From: Hysterangium stoloniferum | Taxonomy: Eukaryota > Basidiomycota > Agaricomycetes > Hysterangiales > Hysterangiaceae | Assembly: GCA_015178975.1 (NCBI GenBank) | Contig: WHVD01000023.1 | Coordinates: 496,001-560,000, forward strand | Length of the DNA stretch: 64,000 nucleotides | Reading direction: 5' to 3' | Shown: in pieces, positions 21,700-33,671 of the stretch | Layout of the letters: the number at the start of each line of letters is the position of its first letter | Position numbering within the stretch: position 1 is the stretch's first letter | Program-made: the position numbers and the translations under genes | Notes under the pieces: generated by a model | What the model saw: only the letters and a program-made list of their open reading frames with translations | The model's database searches: none | What the model was told of the DNA's origin: nothing

Positions 21700-22563
21700 A
21701 TGGCATCACCAGCAGCCCCAGGGTCGTTCTTATGTTTCCTCGCGTTCGTGCTGCTGGTCTTTGTAAGAAAAGTTTAATATGTCACTTATAGAGGTTGTGT
21801 TAACAAGCTACTCCCGTCATAGGTCTCGGTACGTTCAAATAAACCCGAATCACAAAATTGACCATTGTGCTGACCTAATTGAGTACAGGTATCTCCCCCC
21901 ACCTGGGACAAGGTATCCTTCCTTGACGTGACAACCGGAGAAAAAATCATTCGATTTGGCGTTTTCGGATTCACTGGATCGTCGAGAAGTATTGGGTACA
22001 ATTTCGACCTTGCATTAGTAGGATTGCCCACGTGAGTCCCCAATGGTAGACAGATAAAACTGTTGTGTTTGAATATATATTTTAGAAATAAGCTTAGCAC
22101 AGGGATCGTCCGTGTACTCACAGGTGCCCTCATCCTAAACCCCATCGGTATATTTTTGTATTCGTTTACATACACGAATTGTTGATTTTAATGTTCCTTA
22201 TTCGTCGCTTAGCCGCCGGTCTCTCTGCACTCGCGTTCGTCTTCGGTGTCTGTAACTGCCGTTGTGGCATAATATATATGACCGCCCTCTCTGGTATCGT
22301 GACCGGAGTTGCCTTTGCCATTGACATAGTGGGTTGATCACGCACTGTTCAACACTCCAATATGGCTAATGATACTTAATAATATTCACAATTAGGCCCT
22401 TTGTAGTATCGTACGCAGCCGCATTCGTGAAGTAGGAGCGGCAGCAGGCACAACGGCACAATTCGGCAACGCCAACTGGCTGACACTTTGTGCCGTCTTT
22501 GCTCTTAGCCTTGCGTCCTGCGCCGGTGTGTTGGGGAGCTGCTGCAGGCGATATCGAAAGTAG
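21700..22563 (+). CDS. SUR7/PalI-family four-TM membrane protein (left arm)
   Basis: Six exons: 21700-21762, 21823-21828, 21889-22031, 22086-22147, 22213-22328, 22396-22563. The introns are 54-67 bp with GT-AG ends and branch-like CTRAY words. The spliced frame is 558 nt, 185 residues, without a stop. Membrane segments at about residues 9-25, 80-103, 111-131 and 158-178. An extracellular-type loop 26-75 has the SPPTWDKVSFLDV and FGVFGFTG...GYNFDLALVGLP signatures of fungal SUR7/PalI (pali-domain) proteins, which act at the plasma membrane in eisosomes or in Rim/Pal pH signalling. Which role applies here cannot be told. The C-terminus is short (RRYRK), so the long PalI tail is absent. Exon 2 is only 6 nt (Val-Ser). 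It is the clearest intact host gene of the arm. Confidence 0.85.
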
Positions 22564-23313
22564 AGGGCGACATTTGAATTGATGCGGCGATTGTTATGAG
22601 AGTTTTATCATGGAAAGACTCACCTTTACCTAAGGAACTTGACCCGTACGCAATGGACTTGTACTCTTTTTTTCCAAATGATCTACCTCATCGAGTAAGA
22701 GGCTACTCTGTTGAATTATGGCCATTGGGCTATAATTTCGTTTGATCGACACTCGTGACTCCCTGGTCTATTTAGTTCTGCCCTGTAATTATTTAGAGTA
22801 GCTTACTAAATCTCAACGTTTTTTCCGTGCCTCCTGCGTATACCCCCGTCTCTCTGCGATATACCTACCATACTTTCCGTCACCATAGAATCGGCTTTAC
22901 TAGGAAAATAATATGCTGGGCAATATATCTTGTATTGCGGAACTTCTAGCAGGTCGGCGTGTAGTTAACTCCGTGCGATAATTAACAAAAGATTCAACTA
23001 CTCTCCAAGTATATCGATTATTTGGGCTGTAAAATTTACAGATGCTGTCCAAAGTCCCTCTTACTTAAATTGTGAGTACTTCAAACAGTTGACTTCGGTA
23101 CTGGTATTGCCAACGGCTCGGCTCGGGGCCGCGGACGGGCCGCGCTGGAGCCATTGTGTGGGGCTCCCTGGCTCATAGGGCTCAGCTCGTGCCGGTCCTG
23201 GCTCCGGAGACGCTCTGAGCGGCTTGAACCATTGATTTGACGCCCAAACAGAACTATAAATAACAGCGCCCGAATCATCGACTTGTAAACATTAGCCAAT
23301 GCTGACGGACGTC
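22564..23313. other. Intergenic, with GC-rich patch 23100-23235
   Basis: No gene seen to 23095. Then about 135 bp of strikingly GC-rich sequence (GGCTCGGCTCGGGGCCGCGG and relatives of GGCTC/GAGCC), followed by AT-rich flanks. The minus frame 23081-23299 across it has no motif. Confidence 0.5.
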
Positions 23314-23466
23314 ATCCATTCCTGACCAGTTTGTAACCTTGTATTGAGACGGGGGTTACATTCTTGTGTTGCCATGTGTAACCCATTCCTGTTTAGCTTG
23401 CAACATTGTATCGACGGATACGGGGTTAAATTTTCGCTTTACAATATGTAACCTTGCATTGTGATG
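23314..23466. repeat. Diverged 70-75 bp tandem pair
   Basis: Two adjacent units beginning CCATTCCTG and ending ATGTGTAAC / ATATGTAAC. They share the TTGTATTGA/TTGTATCGA and GGGGTTA words. The 136-codon minus frame 23356-23766 runs across the repeat and is not convincing as a gene. Confidence 0.55.
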
Positions 23467-24001
23467 TAACACTGGCACATGGCCGCAGGCCCTACTTAGT
23501 GTTAGAGCCTTGAGTAAAACACCCAATGAAAGGATTTTGAGGCGTTCAAGTCCCCATAAGAGTACATTTAAGGATGTGCCACCATTGATCTGCGGCTGAT
23601 ACTTTTTATGCTCGCCAATCATCAAAACCCATTGAGTTGCCACATCCAATTCCACCCCCACCACCCCCTCAAATTTGAGCCCCCAATCCAAAGCCACATC
23701 CATCTCATGTGAAGTTATCCTCAATATCAGACTCTCCTCCATTGGTGAGTTTGGGCCTGCCACCAAACATTAGCAGTAAACATAGAAATCTGATAATCTG
23801 CTTACATGCCGGTTCCAGAGAGTTCTTCCTGAAGGCTTACCAGGACATGAGGAACATTCTATCAAGGAAACTGAAAATTGTTTGGGAATTTTTCATATAT
23901 TCTTGTTTATTCATGTCAATGTTGACATGTTGGCCAGATGTCCTAAGTTCAGACAGTGAATTGAACATCTAGAAAGGGATGGTTAGTCAGGCAACAAATA
24001 A

Positions 24002-24041
24002 ACAATAAATAAAATAAAATAAAATAAAATAAAATAAAAAG
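24002..24041. repeat. (AAAAT)n microsatellite
   Basis: About 5-6 perfect AAAAT units preceded by AATAAATAAACAATAAAT, next to a family T LTR fragment (24048-24146). Mirrored at 30606-30645. Confidence 0.9.
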
Positions 24042-24165
24042 TGTACTGCCAGGTGGGTATTCTGGTAAACTGATAGTTGGTGTGTGTAGGGTGTGGGTGC
24101 ATATAAGTTAGTGCCTGGAGTCCAGCAGGATTTCCGGTCATAACATTTATCCCCAAAAGGATAAT

Positions 24166-25419
24166 CTATATGGGTGAGTTTTTCTTTCTAGTCTTCCTCT
24201 GCTCAGCAGCTAAGTGAATTCTGGTATCATTTTCTGATCCAGACCTTGAATTAGAGGAGTCCATACTCCTTCTATTACCCAACAAATCAGTTGTAGTGCT
24301 ACTTGATGAATCATCTGATCCATCACTACTGGAGGGACTGCTCGAATCAGATGGTGGTCCAAACTCTCCTTGCCCTCCAACTGCAAAGTACCCACCCTCA
24401 GGCACTTGCGAGGACTCTCTCATGTATCGGCTGATCACCCTCTTGGGCTGTGGCCCCTCAGAGGCTTGCTACTCTGCCCCTCACTCATGGCAGTAGGGTA
24501 TGGACATGAAGTCAGTTTACTCTAGTTCCCCAGGATATTCTTGCCCTCCATTCATGCCTTCCCCTTAGTGGAGAGGAATGACCCTTTTGGTCTCACTCCA
24601 TCAGCACTTGCTGGCTCAAAAATGGCAGAGATGGGTTCAGTGTCATTGATCTCAATGACAATAGCATTTAGGTTTACTGATGGCTTCGGTCTAGCTGATG
24701 ACATTCCTGACCCTGTAATCCCCCATGGGTGCCCAGTGTTGGGTAGGGTCCAAGTCCCAGGCAGCAGACCCAAAGGATCCTCATCAGAATCAGAACTATT
24801 GCCCCATCTAAACTCCTGAGCTGGGTGGTGTTCCAGAACCATTACATATCTTGGCTGCCTCCTCCCTGCTTTCTTCTTCATTGCTGTCACCCCCCACCTC
24901 GAACCACTCTGGGAAGTAGAGTGACTGAGGATGAAAGAGAGGTTTTACTGATTGCTGCTTCATTTGGAAAGTTTTTCATGGAGAGGCAATATCTTCTGGG
25001 TGCAGAAGGCCATACTGTTGAATCCAGTTCTGGAGAGAGATCTGAGTGCTCGAATATTCATTGTAAGTGGGAAAAGGGGTTTTCTGCTCCACACTCTGCA
25101 TTGACTCCTTTCTTGAGGTATCACCCTTAGGGGTACTATCACTTCCACTTAGAGTGGCCATTGAGGAATCAGAGGTAGCTTGTGATACCCCTTCCATCTC
25201 AGCATCATGGTCCATCCTCCCCCCCTTCCCTGCCTGTGCAGAGCTAAGAGGATCAGGGCCCATGGCATGTGAAGGCAAAGAAGTATGACTTACAGAATCA
25301 AGAGCCGTATCATCAACATTATCAACAGCCATCTGTTGTCTAACAATTCTTTTGCTCCAAATGGGGATTGCACTTTGGACTGTGCCTTGGTGAGTGATTG
25401 CTTGATTGATTTCAGACAT
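24166..25419 (-). pseudogene. Ty3-type gag N-terminus, decayed
   Basis: Minus strand. ATG at 25419 (MSEINQAITHQGTVQS). Frames 25419-24976, 24890-24552 and 24438-24166 form one low-complexity Ser/Asp-rich protein interrupted by stops. The last part has a poly-Ser/Asp tract (SSSPSSSDGSDDSSSSTTT) and a basic NRRS...RKTRKKNSPI end, as N-terminal regions of many mushroom Ty3 gags do. Truncated at 24172 by the edge of inverted repeat 2. Minus-strand upstream sequence (about 25780-25468, ending GTTGTTACTACA) may be the remnant of its 5' LTR, cut by the LTR at 25783. Confidence 0.45.
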
Positions 25420-26265
25420 CTTGACTAAAGTGTTTATGTTGATTTATATATATATGTGTGTGTGTGTAGTAACAACCTAGTGGGTGATCAGTCCACTAGT
25501 AGTGATAATAAAGAATGTTAAATAGGAAACAAAATACTCAAAAAGTGTAAGGGTTCAGCTAGGGTAAGAGTAGCCAAGTCCCTCAGAGAGCTCTTGCAAA
25601 AGGGAATGAAATGAGTAGAACTAGGTTCCTATTCAAAAGAGACTATCATAGCCATACAAGGGATCTACCTATTTATGTAGAGCCCCTTGTGACAAGTAAA
25701 AAACCCATGAAACAAACTAATGAGAAAAATCTAGTAGACTAAGACACTAATGGTCAAATGGGCCTGATGCCAAGTCTGCCCTTGTGATGTATCTAGTATA
25801 TCTTCACAAATTTTCCCTTAATTTTCCGGGATTTATTTCTCTTTATTTTATTTTATTTTATTTTATTTATTATTCCAAGAATATGGCTATTTCCTTTTAA
25901 CTTCACATACTCAAAGCTTCGAATGATGTCACATTACATAGTCGAAGCCTAGAGCGGCCCAAAGTTAAGATTAATAAGCCAATTTATCTATTTTAGTGAT
26001 TTGGCCCCTTTTATAATCACTGCATATATGTGCACTTTTTTGGCACTATCATGTGATATTACATAATCATTGACTCGACGATGTGTCTACAAGTCGACGC
26101 ATGGTGTTTCCATAGCCGAGTGGCCGGTTTAATCCAAATTCGGTGCTGAAAGCTGTTCTGCTTCCACCCTCGGCCATCCCAGGCCTATTTTCTGACTCGA
26201 CTGGCTCAGATCTTCGAGTCAGGTGATAGCTATGATATCATAGCGGAATTATGGAAACCTGTAGA

Positions 26266-26443
26266 TGTTAGAATTCAAGACCCATATTATTAGGGAGTCA
26301 TGGATAAGTATAACAGACTAGTTGACATAGTAACAGACTCTTAGTATTTATACAAGGTGACGCGGCCCTACATCCCCGTGTGTCCACAAGTTCCGGAGAG
26401 TCATTCTAAAAATAGACACTGTTGTTCATGATGCTTTCCAACA
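26266..26443. mobile_element. 178-bp solo LTR with target duplication GTAGA
   Basis: TGTTAGAATTC...CTTTCCAACA bounded by GTAGA at 26261-26265 and 26444-26448. The family B copy 2 near 51405 lacks it. Copia-like by its ends and small size. Confidence 0.85.
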
Positions 26444-26515
26444 GTAGAAGCTTCTAATAATTTCCTATTTAGTTATTTAGATATTATTAAGCAGAAGTCT
26501 CTACATGTATAAAAA

Positions 26516-26760
26516 TGTTAGATTATATAATGCCAACCATTGTTCCAACTGGGACCATATGGTGTACAGCTCTGAGTTCAGTGTGTATATGATCTAATAG
26601 GAATGGCGCTTAGGGTTATATCCTTAAGTACAGTGTAAGACCAAAACCTACCCAAGGTCAGATGGTGTAGTGGTTAACACCTTCGTTATGTAATCGAGAG
26701 ATCCTGGGTTCAATCCCCAGTCTGGCTATTCATTTTCTACATTACTCATGTTTTCTAACA
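26516..26760 (+). mobile_element. 245-bp LTR-like element enclosing a tRNA-derived block
   Basis: TGTTAGATTATATAATGCC...TTTTCTAACA, bounded by AAAAA at 26511-26515 and 26761-26765. The empty site is at 51471-51482 in family B copy 2 (TATAAAAAGAGGCC, single AAAAA). Shares both ends and the tRNA block with 14013-14140, plus about 115 bp of extra sequence between the left end and the tRNA block. Confidence 0.85.
26656..26727 (+). tRNA. tRNA-derived sequence inside the 245-bp element
   Basis: Acceptor GGTCAGA/TCTGGCT pairs over 7 positions. D arm GTGT/ACAC around AGTGGTTA. T arm CTGGG/CCCAG with B box GGTTCAATCCC. The anticodon arm is degenerate (about 3-4 pairs, 9-nt loop), so no anticodon is assigned. 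As in the shorter copy, the Pol III A and B boxes are intact. Confidence 0.55.
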
Positions 26761-27454
26761 AAAAAGAGGCCTAAATCACTGAATAAATCAATCTACTTTA
26801 CTACTACACCAGCTCAGAAGCTTATCTAATCATCCTAAGGACAATAATAGCCTTAGTCTGATATCTAACTGCAAGCATCTACACTTGTTGAATCTTGAAC
26901 TCTTTGTCAGCACTCTTGAACTTAGCTAATTCATTTAAGTTCCCTCAGCTTCCCAGGAACCTTTAGGCTTACTAATCATTTAAGTCAATTTAAATTCTTG
27001 TTACTGAAATCCCTCCCGTTTAGGTTATTCAAGAGCCCACTTTAACAGCACAGTTAATCGATCTTTAAACAAACATTGGATATTTGACTCTTGGACAACC
27101 TCTCTATTTATAAATTACTTAACAGCTTGTTAAATCTTTATAAATAGTAAACTAAAAGGATACAAGAAAGCAAAGGCTTACAACAAGTTTCCGCCGATTT
27201 ATTGCACATACATTCAGCTCCCGAATCTTTATTCTCAAAAAGAAATTAACTCTTGTAGAGCACATCACTACAAGTTCATCTGAATTTGTCAAGAGACCAA
27301 AAAAATATTGACTTTAGTTGTTTAAGCTTAATAGTGCAGCTAATTAATCTATCAGTGTTTAAATTACTGGACCTTTATTTGTTTCTTTCTTGAATCCCTT
27401 GCCATGTCAATGTTTGTTAACTATTTGAGAGAGTAAATAGCCGAATCCATTACA

Positions 27455-27753
27455 GCCTAACCAAGTCCACTACTGTTACACCACAGGTGTACATAGATCT
27501 TCGAACTAATTTAAATGTGGTTTTTTTAAAATAGTAAAAAATAAGGAAAAAAATAGGGAATATAGTCTGATAAGGTAGTCACATTCCCATTGTGAAGGGT
27601 ACCTCTCACACATGTATGCCTGTGGGTAAATGGACTCTTGTGGACACATACTTACTTTCATCTTATGTAACTAGTGGGCATTACAGAGAACTCAGACACT
27701 TTTAACCTTGTAACCATGACTTGCCCAAAACACCATTTGAAGTATCCTCTAAG
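27455..27753. mobile_element. Family G LTR remnants
   Basis: 27480-27614 is the start of a family G LTR in minus orientation (TGTGAGAGGTACCCTTCAC...); 27615-27753 is mid-LTR sequence in plus orientation. The junction is a rearrangement. Confidence 0.45.
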
Positions 27754-28388
27754 TGTGAGAGGTATAGTGAAATATGCTCAGGAAATATAGTCTGGATAAT
27801 CCCATACTATATTCCCATTATTATTTCTTCTTTCTCTCTATTCTATTATACATTTATATTAGTTCAACGACCTATGTATGCAGTACATCGACTCTTGTGG
27901 GCACATACATGCCAGACTCATGTATTCTAGCACCTGTAATTAGAACTCAGACACTTTTTACCCCACAACCACGACTTACCCAGACACCCAGTTAGTGTCC
28001 CGTAAGTTGTGATTGGGGTATCGTCTCGACCGTTGTATACGGGCTTCAACCATCCACACAATCTGAGTTTCGAACTGTACCAGTCGAAACTCCATCTATA
28101 TATCGATCCATGCAAACTACATCCGCACTACTCAACCATTCAACTCTCTTGTTACTCTTTTTCACACTCGAGCAGTCAATTGGAATCTCACTTAACAGTC
28201 AATTCCCTTTATGCATTTTAACTCTCTACCTTACTTTAGATAGCTACTTCACTCGATCATATTGAACTAAGTAGTCAATACCTGTCCGGCCTGTATTAGA
28301 CTTAGACAGTCAGTACATCTACGCATTGTACCTAAACGGTCAATATTCTTCGTATATAGAATGGTTAGAACTTCCACCACTCTTCACA
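27754..28388 (+). mobile_element. Solo LTR, family G, with target duplication CTAAG
   Basis: 635 bp, TGTGAGAGGTATAG...CACTCTTCACA, bounded by CTAAG at 27749-27753 and 28389-28393. It interrupts another family G LTR whose sequence continues at 28389 (compare 29965-29990 for the uninterrupted version). Confidence 0.9.
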
Positions 28389-29597
28389 CTAAGCCATGAT
28401 TGGGGTATCATCTCAGCCATCTTTAATGGCTACAAGTCACATCTTGTCATTACTCTGAGCCTTGCACTTACTGTCAAAGCCCAGAACTATCTGCTCAAAC
28501 TCACTCATCACTGCTTACACCTTCATGCTTTTCTATTTCTCTCTTGCAAACTACTCTTACATATCTTCATTTCATTGGACTTGTTCCATTGGAATTGTAC
28601 TGCAAGGATCAGTTCCCATTTATTATCATAATCACCTTCAGCTCCCTTATGGTTGCTTATGACAATTATTCTCCTTTACTACCTATATTGTACTTTGATA
28701 GTTAATATAATCTGATTGTACCTAGAGGGTCAATATTCTTCATATTTGAATGGCCAGAACTTCTATGACTCTTCACACCCACTCATGACTTACCTCCCAC
28801 ATGAACATCCTCAATCCCCAACATAATGATTATCATTGACCACCCCACATTAACTGGTTGGATGCATGTATCAATTAATTACTCTTCCACACAATTCACA
28901 GTAGGAAAGGTGTGAATACAGTTGGGGCAAGCCATGTAACAGCCATTGCTCAAGGGAAGCATACAGGGTTACAGTGGACCACTCACACCATTGGTTCATA
29001 TGGAAGACTTTTACTTGTGCACCAATGATGTGACAGAAAGAGAGAGACTAGTTGATGACATTGAGAAAACCGAACTTTTCAGGTTTCAGTGACTATCAGT
29101 GGACCAATCTCACAATCCTCTGGGGGATGCAAGCATACTCCCAGTGAGGGACTTCATGGACTTACTCAACTTACTCGAAAAGCTGCTATCAGAATCAGGA
29201 ATGCTATAATCTCACTGTACCAGTGTTGCCACTAGTTCTCATTTATTACCTGCAGATACTCAACAACCATTAGTTTCCCCTTCCTATGTAATGATGCTAC
29301 CACTATCTCAACCTCCCCTTCTCACTTGGATTGTGATGACCCCAGCCAAACAACTCATCATTCAGGCATGAAAAAAGGCTTATGGATGTTGGGTTTCCAC
29401 TATATGCAAGGTAGAGGAATTTCCACATGCCCACCATGAGACAAACCTGGAGGACATAATGGTATTGTTCCAGAGCAAACACACAAATTGGGCTCAAACT
29501 GTCCTACAACTAAGGGGTTCCCCATAAGAAGCTTGGGGAGGAGTTCCTGATATCCTTCAACACCTTATCAAACATAGCTCTTCAAACTGGGGGGCAC
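28389..29597 (+). mobile_element. LTR remainder and decayed internal 3' region with polypurine tract
   Basis: 28389-28785 is the rest of the interrupted LTR (ending CTATGACTCTTCACAC). 28790-29597 has no readable domain. It ends in a CTGGGGGGCAC polypurine tract directly before the TGTGAGGGG LTR start at 29598, so it is the 3' part of a plus-strand LTR retrotransposon. Confidence 0.5.
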
Positions 29598-30303
29598 TGT
29601 GAGGGGTACCCTCTAGGGAATATAATAATTTCACTGCATTATATTCCATATATTTTTCTTAATTTTCTACTATTTTTCTAATCGGGATATTCTTCATATA
29701 TGTTAAGCATGGGTGTGAGAGGTACCCTCTTCATGGGAATGTGACTACCATGTCAGACTATATTCCCCATATTTTTCCCTTATTTTTTACTATTTTTAAA
29801 ACCACATTTACATTAGTTCAAAGATCCATGTACACATGTGGGTACATAGACCTTATGAGCACTTACATACTGAATGCTTATGTAAATTAGTGGGTGTAAC
29901 TAGAAACTCAGACACTTTTTACCCTGTAAACATGACTCGCCTAGACACCCTTTCTAAGTGTCCTGCAAGTTGTGACTGGGGTATCATCTCAGCCATCTTG
30001 AACAGCTTTAAACTAGAACTTACAACAATTTTCTAGCTTTCTACTGCACAGTCGGAGCTCAAACTATCATCAACAACTACTCACACCTCACCTTACTCAT
30101 ATCAACATCTCTTCTAACACATCACCTTGTTAACCTGCCCCTTGGGATCATCAATTCCATTCTCCTTTAGTTGTCTTAACTATCCTACAGCTATTAAGAC
30201 TGGCTAACCCTATTCTACTACACATATTGTACTTCAATAGTCAATATATTATCTTGTTGTATCTAGACGGTCAATATTCTTTATGTATATATAGAGCAGT
30301 GTT
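29598..30303 (+). mobile_element. Two adjoining family G LTR starts
   Basis: 29598-29713 begins TGTGAGGGGTACCC and is cut short; 29714 begins again with TGTGAGAGGTACCC and runs to 30303, where the TIR element begins. Confidence 0.55.
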
Positions 30304-30505
30304 AAGGAGGATAACCCAAAACTTTAAAAGTTATTTGTCCACTAAAGTATATATATTTATATTTTTTGTTGTAGAATTAATATTTACTCAAATTCAGTCC
30401 ATCAGGTGATACTCTGGAGAATAAGGAAATATTAATATTTATCTTGTATCTGACAAAAGTTAGTCAAACAAACATATATAGATTATCCTTTTGGGGATAA
30501 ATGTT
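30304..30505. mobile_element. Partial second copy of the 581-bp TIR element
   Basis: Matches 6855-7065 (AGGAGGATAACCCAAAAC start). Spans the inner boundary of inverted repeat 2 at 30476. Confidence 0.6.
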
Positions 30506-32083
30506 ATGACCGGAAATCCTGCTGGACTCCAGGCACTAACTTATATGCACCCACACCCTACACACACCAACTATCAGTTTACCAGAATACCCACCTGGCA
30601 GTACACTTTTTATTTTATTTTATTTTATTTTATTTTATTTATTGTTTATTTGTTGCCTGACTAACCATCCCTTTCTAGATGTTCAATTCACTGTCTGAAC
30701 TTAGGACATCTGGCCAACATGTCAACATTGACATGAATAAACAAGAATATATGAAAAATTCCCAAACAATTTTCAGTTTCCTTGATAGAATGTTCCTCAT
30801 GTCCTGGTAAGCCTTCAGGAAGAACTCTCTGGAACCGGCATGTAAGCAGATTATCAGATTTCTATGTTTACTGCTAATGTTTGGTGGCAGGCCCAAACTC
30901 ACCAATGGAGGAGAGTCTGATATTGAGGATAACTTCACATGAGATGGATGTGGCTTTGGATTGGGGGCTCAAATTTGAGGGGGTGGTGGGGGTGGAATTG
31001 GATGTGGCAACTCAATGGGTTTTGATGATTGGCGAGCATAAAAAGTATCAGCCGCAGATCAATGGTGGCACATCCTTAAATGTACTCTTATGGGGACTTG
31101 AACGCCTCAAAATCCTTTCATTGGGTGTTTTACTCAAGGCTCTAACACTAAGTAGGGCCTGCGGCCATGTGCCAGTGTTACATCACAATGCAAGGTTACA
31201 TATTGTAAAGCGAAAATTTAACCCCGTATCCGTCGATACAATGTTGCAAGCTAAACAGGAATGGGTTACACATGGCAACACAAGAATGTAACCCCCGTCT
31301 CAATACAAGGTTACAAACTGGTCAGGAATGGATGACGTCCGTCAGCATTGGCTAATGTTTACAAGTCGATGATTCGGGCGCTGTTATTTATAGTTCTGTT
31401 TGGGCGTCAAATCAATGGTTCAAGCCGCTCAGAGCGTCTCCGGAGCCAGGACCGGCACGAGCTGAGCCCTATGAGCCAGGGAGCCCCACACAATGGCTCC
31501 AGCGCGGCCCGTCCGCGGCCCCGAGCCGAGCCGTTGGCAATACCAGTACCGAAGTCAACTGTTTGAAGTACTCACAATTTAAGTAAGAGGGACTTTGGAC
31601 AGCATCTGTAAATTTTACAGCCCAAATAATCGATATACTTGGAGAGTAGTTGAATCTTTTGTTAATTATCGCACGGAGTTAACTACACGCCGACCTGCTA
31701 GAAGTTCCGCAATACAAGATATATTGCCCAGCATATTATTTTCCTAGTAAAGCCGATTCTATGGTGACGGAAAGTATGGTAGGTATATCGCAGAGAGACG
31801 GGGGTATACGCAGGAGGCACGGAAAAAACGTTGAGATTTAGTAAGCTACTCTAAATAATTACAGGGCAGAACTAAATAGACCAGGGAGTCACGAGTGTCG
31901 ATCAAACGAAATTATAGCCCAATGGCCATAATTCAACAGAGTAGCCTCTTACTCGATGAGGTAGATCATTTGGAAAAAAAGAGTACAAGTCCATTGCGTA
32001 CGGGTCAAGTTCCTTAGGTAAAGGTGAGTCTTTCCATGATAAAACTCTCATAACAATCGCCGCATCAATTCAAATGTCGCCCT

Positions 32084-32947
32084 CTACTTTCGATATCGCC
32101 TGCAGCAGCTCCCCAACACACCGGCGCAGGACGCAAGGCTAAGAGCAAAGACGGCACAAAGTGTCAGCCAGTTGGCGTTGCCGAATTGTGCCGTTGTGCC
32201 TGCTGCCGCTCCTACTTCACGAATGCGGCTGCGTACGATACTACAAAGGGCCTAATTGTGAATATTATTAAGTATCATTAGCCATATTGGAGTGTTGAAC
32301 AGTGCGTGATCAACCCACTATGTCAATGGCAAAGGCAACTCCGGTCACGATACCAGAGAGGGCGGTCATATATATTATGCCACAACGGCAGTTACAGACA
32401 CCGAAGACGAACGCGAGTGCAGAGAGACCGGCGGCTAAGCGACGAATAAGGAACATTAAAATCAACAATTCGTGTATGTAAACGAATACAAAAATATACC
32501 GATGGGGTTTAGGATGAGGGCACCTGTGAGTACACGGACGATCCCTGTGCTAAGCTTATTTCTAAAATATATATTCAAACACAACAGTTTTATCTGTCTA
32601 CCATTGGGGACTCACGTGGGCAATCCTACTAATGCAAGGTCGAAATTGTACCCAATACTTCTCGACGATCCAGTGAATCCGAAAACGCCAAATCGAATGA
32701 TTTTTTCTCCGGTTGTCACGTCAAGGAAGGATACCTTGTCCCAGGTGGGGGGAGATACCTGTACTCAATTAGGTCAGCACAATGGTCAATTTTGTGATTC
32801 GGGTTTATTTGAACGTACCGAGACCTATGACGGGAGTAGCTTGTTAACACAACCTCTATAAGTGACATATTAAACTTTTCTTACAAAGACCAGCAGCACG
32901 AACGCGAGGAAACATAAGAACGACCCTGGGGCTGCTGGTGATGCCAT
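32084..32947 (-). CDS. SUR7/PalI-family four-TM membrane protein (right arm)
   Basis: Mirror copy of 21700-22563. Exons on the minus strand: 32947-32885, 32824-32819, 32758-32616, 32561-32500, 32434-32319, 32251-32084. Same 185-residue product with four membrane segments and the GYNFD-containing loop; I see no substitution in it. The two genes lie tail to tail, about 9.5 kb apart across the 6.3 kb spacer. Being present twice and intact, both could be expressed. Confidence 0.85.
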
Positions 32948-33671
32948 AGTCAAATACTAGGAATATAAGAAATAAGTGGGTAGATTTTGAAACCGTACAA
33001 GGAGTGGCCTTTGTAGATAAGCCTCAGGTTCAAGCATTTGGGAGTTGTTTTTTATATGCATGCTGGTCATGTGGTTCTGTGCCAAAGAAGCTTGGTAAAA
33101 AACACTACCGAAAATCAAGAAGCATACAGGTTCTATGAACTCAACTGCTGTTTACACGGTATTCGTGATACATCGCAGATGCCACAAAGTACGACCTCTC
33201 GACCGATCAATTGAGAAATTGATGGTAATACACAGTTAGCATCACGGTAGAGTCGTTGCGAGAATAGAATTTGATTTATCCAATACAATGTTAAATCTAA
33301 GATCCCCATAACATGGATAGTGCCTTGTGTAAACCTGTGGCGGTCGCAGCGAAATAGAATGCGATGAGAGCCAAAATTAAGTCGCAACTTCATGAGAGCA
33401 GCCCACATTCGGCCGTCGCGAGCTGAAATTGCAATGAAGGAGTTTGGTTATAGATCTTGCAACATGTATCCAATCTCAAGGGAATTCGAACGTCATGGTT
33501 GTAATACGAAGTCTAGTACATTCTCTTTGTAAAGTAGAGAACTAGCTCTGTAGACTGTGGCTAACTTAGTACAATAAACTAACAAGTGTATCAGTACCTA
33601 GTTAAGCCTCTATAAAAAAAGTACAAATAACTAGAACTAACCCCAGTCTCTCTGTAACATTGGGAACTGAG

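Larger units (their letters stand above)
16888..24171 (+). repeat. Inverted repeat 2, left arm (7,284 bp)
   Basis: Exact reverse-complement partner of 30476-37759 with no insertion or deletion: every checked position satisfies x + x' = 54,647. The only substitution I noted is in the frame at 19391-19654. Contains a copia RNase H relic, an orphan acidic exon, a tandem duplication, the PalI-like gene and a GC-rich patch. Confidence 0.95.
25783..27454 (+). mobile_element. Solo LTR, family B (TGTGATGTA...TTACA), copy 1, with two nested insertions
   Basis: Colinear with 50924-55125 and 60437-61684. The flanks GCCCT and GCCTA are an imperfect target duplication. Interrupted by a 178-bp LTR (26266-26443) and the 245-bp tRNA-bearing element (26516-26760); subtracting them leaves about 1.24 kb. 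Contains no coding sequence. Confidence 0.75.

Noticed and set aside
21786-22175. 129-codon open frame on the minus strand
   Set aside because: It is antisense to exons 2-4 and introns of the PalI-like gene, whose splice structure and family signatures are far stronger. The mirror frame at 32472-32861 is rejected for the same reason.
23356-23766. 136-codon minus frame (and mirror 30881-31291)
   Set aside because: It runs through a diverged tandem repeat, has no recognisable motif and no splice or promoter context. Absence of stops in duplicated young sequence is weak evidence.
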